Origin: Pirellulales bacterium
GTDB taxonomy: Bacteria; Planctomycetota; Planctomycetia; Pirellulales; JALHLM01
Assembly (NCBI GenBank): GCA_022844585.1
Contig: JALHLM010000180.1
Span: 1 to 10,645 of the forward strand
Reading direction: 5' to 3'
DNA length: 10,645 nucleotides
Shown here: in pieces, positions 7,987 through 10,645 of the stretch
Numbering within the stretch: position 1 is the stretch's first letter
Layout: every line of letters starts with the position of its first letter
Position numbers and translations under genes: made by a program
Notes under the pieces: generated by a model
The model's input: only the letters and a program-made list of their open reading frames with translations
What the model was told of the DNA's origin: nothing
The model's database searches: none

Positions 7987-8646
7987 CTACTGATGCAACG
8001 TGGCCGCCGTCAACGCCGCGTTCAACGCCACCGACGACTCGATCAGCGCGCGGCGATACCCGGCGCGACGAGACACTTCGGCGCCGTGCGCCGCCTCCAG
8101 CGCCTGCGCCGCCGCGCGAACCGGTAACAACAAGCGGTCCACCACCGCGCGCAACGGATGCGACGAAGCCACGCCCAGATAGTTGGCCGGTTCCAGAAAG
8201 GCGTCCACCGCCGCCGTCACCGCCCCGCAGCCGCTATGGCCGAGCACCACGATCAGCCGGATCGACTCGCCCAAGTGATGGAGCGCGTAGTCGATGCTCC
8301 CCAGGCACTCGCTCCCCAGCACATTGCCGGCCACGCGGATGACGAACAGATCGTTGCAGCCCTGGTGGAAAATCATCTCGGTCGGCACGCGGGCGTCGCT
8401 GCAGCCGAGTACCACGGCGAACGGCCGCTGCGGCAAGACGCTCTCGCCACGCGTGGCCACGCCGAGGTCTTCCAGATCGAGTGGCATCAACAGCGTGTGG
8501 TGGCCGCCGCCAGCTTCCAGCGGATCGACCAGCGCGGCGAACTCGCGGTTTCCTTGCTCCAGCGCGCGCAAGGCCTCCGCGCCATCGGCCGGATACGGAT
8601 GCTCCGCCGGCCGCGCCGGATCGTAACGATAGATAATGTCCAGCAT
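7987..8646 (-). CDS. Beta-class carbonic anhydrase, apparently truncated by an amber codon
   Basis: There are 219 residues to the TAG. AGGTGA (8659-8654) lies 7 bases before the ATG at 8646-8644. Zinc and catalytic residues are all present: Cys82-Ser-Asp84-Ala-Arg86 (CSDAR), RVAGN (104-108), and HSGC with His137 and Cys140. Cys82, His137 and Cys140 should bind zinc; Asp84-Arg86 is the usual dyad. The enzyme interconverts CO2 and bicarbonate. No signal peptide is seen, so it is likely cytoplasmic. Residues 37-76 contain an insert with HHTLLMPLDLEDLGV that is longer than in minimal beta enzymes. The frame continues past the stop with the missing final strand, so the gene looks like a full-length 291-residue anhydrase broken by a single-base change. 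It is the promoter-proximal member of an operon with the bestrophin gene. Activity of the truncated product is doubtful because it would lack a core beta strand. Confidence 0.9.
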   Translation of the reverse strand: MLDIIYRYDPARPAEHPYPADGAEALRALEQGNREFAALVDPLEAGGGHHTLLMPLDLEDLGVATRGESVLPQRPFAVVLGCSDARVPTEMIFHQGCNDLFVIRVAGNVLGSECLGSIDYALHHLGESIRLIVVLGHSGCGAVTAAVDAFLEPANYLGVASSHPLRAVVDRLLLPVRAAAQALEAAHGAEVSRRAGYRRALIESSVALNAALTAATLHQ

Positions 8647-8733
8647 GGTTCAGTCACCTGCCACGGCGAGAAGCGGGCAGCTTTTGTGGTCTGTCACGAC
8701 TCCGTTCCCTTCGCAGTAACGCACAAGTGACGG

Positions 8734-8856
8734 CGTGAGTGGCTGGGGACGAGCGTACTCGCTCGCCCCCACCAGGAAAAGGCCGGCGCTCAAGGCTTAG
8801 GCCCAATGTCCAGCGCGCTGGGGGCGAATGCGTACATTCGACCCCAGCCACCCACG
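8734..8856. repeat. Pair of inverted REP-like hairpin units (BIME-like)
   Basis: Two 43-base units, 8734-8776 and 8814-8856 in opposite orientation, match at 33 of 43 positions. Each carries GTGxGTGGCTGGGG followed by a hairpin and CCCCC. The left stem is GAGCG-TACT-CGCTC (8751-8764). The right stem, read on the minus strand, is GAATG-TACG-CATTC. Two stem pairs differ by compensatory changes (G-C to A-T and C-G to T-A), so the fold is preserved. The 37-base spacer shows nothing. Position: between the Nramp-like stop and the carbonic anhydrase start, both on the minus strand. No transposase or RAYT gene is in the window. Confidence 0.7.
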
Positions 8857-8873
8857 CTTCTCGCTGCGCTGGG

Positions 8874-8897
8874 CGTACCAGCGATCGACTTGGTACG
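8874..8897. terminator. Hairpin downstream of the Nramp-like gene, possible terminator
   Basis: CGTACCA (8874-8880) and TGGTACG (8891-8897) form a perfect 7-bp stem with a 10-base loop, 41 bases past the transporter stop on the minus strand. There is no T-run, so any role would be Rho-assisted or in RNA stability. The rest of the 291-base gap (8647-8937) holds the REP-like pair and no convincing promoter. Confidence 0.3.
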
Positions 8898-8937
8898 GAC
8901 TGGGAACGCGTGGCGCCAGCCAGCGGAAACGCGAGCA

Positions 8938-10419
8938 TCACTGCGACACGCTCGTCGCCCACGACGACACTTCCGCCGCGGTTTTCAGGCCCCACTGCGC
9001 GAGCGCATAGGCCGCCACGATTGAAATCGAAAAAAAGGCGAACCAGGTGCAGGCGTCGGTCCAGCGCGTGGGGGCCAACCGCGCATCGGTACGGTGATAG
9101 CGCAGATAAAGCGCGCAACCGGCCAAGAGCGGCAACGTGGCCGCCTGCACGAAACCTCCGGCCACGACCATGAGCTTGGGATCCCCCAGCCAGAAATAGA
9201 GGGCCAAGCCGACGAGCGGATAGAGCATGCAAAACCGCCGCGTCCAGCGATCGCGCTCGGCATGGTCGCGGTAGCGCACGACGCCGGCCAGCCCGAGGAA
9301 ATCGGCCGAGAGCCGGCTGTTCGAAGCCGAGGCCACGTACAGCGTCTTGAACAGCACCGCCCACACGCCGACGAGAAAGAAAATCTTGGTCCAATCGCCG
9401 AAGCTCGGCACGTACATCTGCGAGAGCGTCTCGATCATCTGCTCTTTTTCCGGGCGCAACTTTTGCCGGTACAAGACCGTCGCCCCCAGCACGTAAAACG
9501 ACACGGTCGCCACCGTGAACACCACCATGCTCACCCAGGCGTCGAGATACATCACGCGCAACCAGCCGCGCGCACGCTCGGCCCAGGCGGGGTCGTCGCT
9601 GCGCGGACCGGTGAATCGCGCATAACCCTTTTCCAGGCACCAGTACGGGTAGGCATAGAGTTCACTCGCGCCGACGCCTGTGATGCCGAACGCGGCGAAC
9701 GCCTGCGTGATCGCCGCGCTCCCCAAGCCGATCGCGCCGAACGAGAGCGCTTGATCGAGATCGGCCTGGCGCAGCGGAAAGCCCGCCCCCGGCAACATGC
9801 CGACGCAGATCACGGTGACCAGCGTCACGCCGGCCACCAGCGCTGTGGTGACGCGCTCGATGCGTCGATAGCCGCCGCTCACCAGCAGCGCCACGGCGCC
9901 GACGGCGGCCAGCAGCGCCCACGGAAAACTCGGGCTCTCGGTAATCACGGCCGACATCCGCGGCCAGCCGTCGGCCAGCCGCTCGGCCAGTCCTCTGGAG
10001 AACGCCGGAAACGCCAAATCAAGCGCCTGACCGACGCCTCCCGCCATGGCCCCCAGTTGCGCCACGGTGACCATCAACATGAAGAACCACCACCAGACCA
10101 GCCAGTGCGCCCCGAGCCGCGGCCCCGGCAGTTCGTTGAACGCGGCCAGCGTGGGCTTGCCCGAGGAAATGGCGTAGCGGCCCAACTCGATCTGCACAAA
10201 CACCTTGATCACGCAGCTAAATAACACGAGCCACAGGAACAAGAACCCAAACTCCGCGCCGAGCGCCGTCGTCAGCAGCAACTCGCCGGAACCGATGATG
10301 CTCCCGGCCAAAATGATGCCCGGCCCGATCTTGCGCAGCGCCGCCCAGAGGCTTTGCGGCGGCGCCTGGATTGTCAATTCGCTGACGGCGTAGGGATTGA
10401 ACCTGGCGGGATCGCTCAT
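8938..10419 (-). CDS. Nramp-family-like membrane transporter with non-canonical substrate motifs
   Basis: The protein has 493 residues from the ATG at 10419-10417; no Shine-Dalgarno is visible. About eleven to twelve hydrophobic segments are spaced as in the Nramp/LeuT fold, the first following KIGPG (30-34). Canonical Nramp proteins carry DPGN in TM1 and a Met-Pro-His motif in TM6, which coordinate Mn2+ or Fe2+. Here the TM1 position reads AGSIIGSGELLLTT (38-51) and TM6 reads GITGVGASELYAYPYW (245-260), so both metal sites are replaced. The IELGRYAISSGKPTL segment (77-91) resembles the conserved Nramp TM3 end and loop. Such variants are generally annotated as Nramp-family divalent metal transporters, yet the real substrate (Mg2+, another ion, or an organic solute) is unknown. 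It lies upstream of the anhydrase gene on the same strand, 291 bases away, and is probably a separate unit. Confidence 0.8.
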   Translation of the reverse strand: MSDPARFNPYAVSELTIQAPPQSLWAALRKIGPGIILAGSIIGSGELLLTTALGAEFGFLFLWLVLFSCVIKVFVQIELGRYAISSGKPTLAAFNELPGPRLGAHWLVWWWFFMLMVTVAQLGAMAGGVGQALDLAFPAFSRGLAERLADGWPRMSAVITESPSFPWALLAAVGAVALLVSGGYRRIERVTTALVAGVTLVTVICVGMLPGAGFPLRQADLDQALSFGAIGLGSAAITQAFAAFGITGVGASELYAYPYWCLEKGYARFTGPRSDDPAWAERARGWLRVMYLDAWVSMVVFTVATVSFYVLGATVLYRQKLRPEKEQMIETLSQMYVPSFGDWTKIFFLVGVWAVLFKTLYVASASNSRLSADFLGLAGVVRYRDHAERDRWTRRFCMLYPLVGLALYFWLGDPKLMVVAGGFVQAATLPLLAGCALYLRYHRTDARLAPTRWTDACTWFAFFSISIVAAYALAQWGLKTAAEVSSWATSVSQ

Positions 10420-10515
10420 ACGAAGGCGCGGACGAAGTGGGAGCGGCGCGTGCGGAAACGCCCTGTTCTAGCACGCCGCCCGCGCGGATGCCATGAGATC
10501 CGACCCCACCCCCTG

Positions 10516-10521
10516 TATAAT
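10516..10521 (+). promoter_or_regulatory. Candidate -10 box for guaB
   Basis: A perfect TATAAT preceded directly by TG lies 62 bases upstream of the guaB ATG in GC-rich sequence. No good -35 is seen at 16-18 bases upstream (the region reads ATGAGA). The divergent intergenic region (10420-10583) would also hold the transporter promoter, for which only a weak TAGAAC (10470-10465) was noticed. Confidence 0.45.
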
Positions 10522-10566
10522 TCGCGGGTGCCGAGGACAATACCGGGTTACACCCTCGACGACCCC

Positions 10567-10571
10567 GGAGG
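10567..10571 (+). promoter_or_regulatory. Shine-Dalgarno of guaB
   Basis: GGAGG, continuing as GGAGGAG to 10573, lies 12 bases before the ATG at 10584. The spacing is slightly long. Confidence 0.6.
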
Positions 10572-10583
10572 AGTAAGCGACTT

Positions 10584-10645
10584 ATGGCTGACAAGGTGGC
10601 GTACCTGGGCATTACGTTTGACGATGTGTTGCTGGAGCCGCGGTT
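10584..10645 (+). CDS. guaB: IMP dehydrogenase, N-terminal fragment (cut by window edge)
   Basis: Twenty codons are visible, from MADKVAYLGITFDDVLLEPR onward. The GITFDDVLLxP segment is the hallmark N-terminus of inosine-5'-monophosphate dehydrogenase, the cytoplasmic enzyme that oxidises IMP to XMP with NAD+ and commits purine synthesis to GMP. A TATAAT box and a GGAGG ribosome site lie upstream. The catalytic Cys loop and CBS domains are outside the window, so only the start of the gene can be vouched for. It is transcribed divergently from the Nramp-like gene. Confidence 0.9.
   Translation, partial: MADKVAYLGITFDDVLLEPR

Noticed and set aside
9094..10224. 376-codon plus-strand frame
   Set aside because: Antisense to the multi-pass transporter. 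The product is His/Arg/Gln-rich with no membrane segments or motifs: codon-bias shadow.

Overview
This is a GC-rich bacterial window. Gene style and content suggest a planctomycete, probably of the Pirellulales type: a very long secreted sialate-O-acetylesterase-like protein, flagellar genes away from a flagellar operon, several genes without a clear Shine-Dalgarno, and REP-like hairpins between genes. The taxon is inference. No tRNA, rRNA, CRISPR array or transposase gene was seen.

Layout. Bases 3-614 (+) are the C-terminal two thirds of a DapA/NanA-type aldolase. Bases 806-3610 (+) encode a secreted SGNH esterase with a large unassigned C-terminal region. Bases 3821-4465 (+) encode a Nudix-like protein with a perfect AGGAGG. 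It converges on a SAM methyltransferase of phospholipid N-methyltransferase type (4697-5341, -), with an inverted-repeat element between them. Bases 5579-6862 (+) hold a FliL-like and a FliN-like gene, that is, flagellar stator/switch proteins.

After a 7-bp AT-rich tandem repeat, the minus strand carries, in transcription order, an Nramp-like transporter (10419-8938), a beta-carbonic anhydrase (8646-7987, with its reading frame continuing to 7771) and a bestrophin-type channel (7774-6935). At the right edge, guaB (IMP dehydrogenase) starts on the plus strand at 10584.

The most interesting unit is the carbonic anhydrase-bestrophin pair. The bestrophin ATG overlaps, as ATGA, the stop of the open frame that continues past the carbonic anhydrase's in-frame TAG. 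The region after the TAG still reads as the normal family C-terminus. So the two genes were built as a translationally coupled HCO3-/CO2-handling operon, and the anhydrase now carries a premature amber codon (or a sequencing error, or a readthrough codon). The second notable signal is a pair of inverted REP-like hairpins at 8734-8856 whose stems differ by compensatory base changes.
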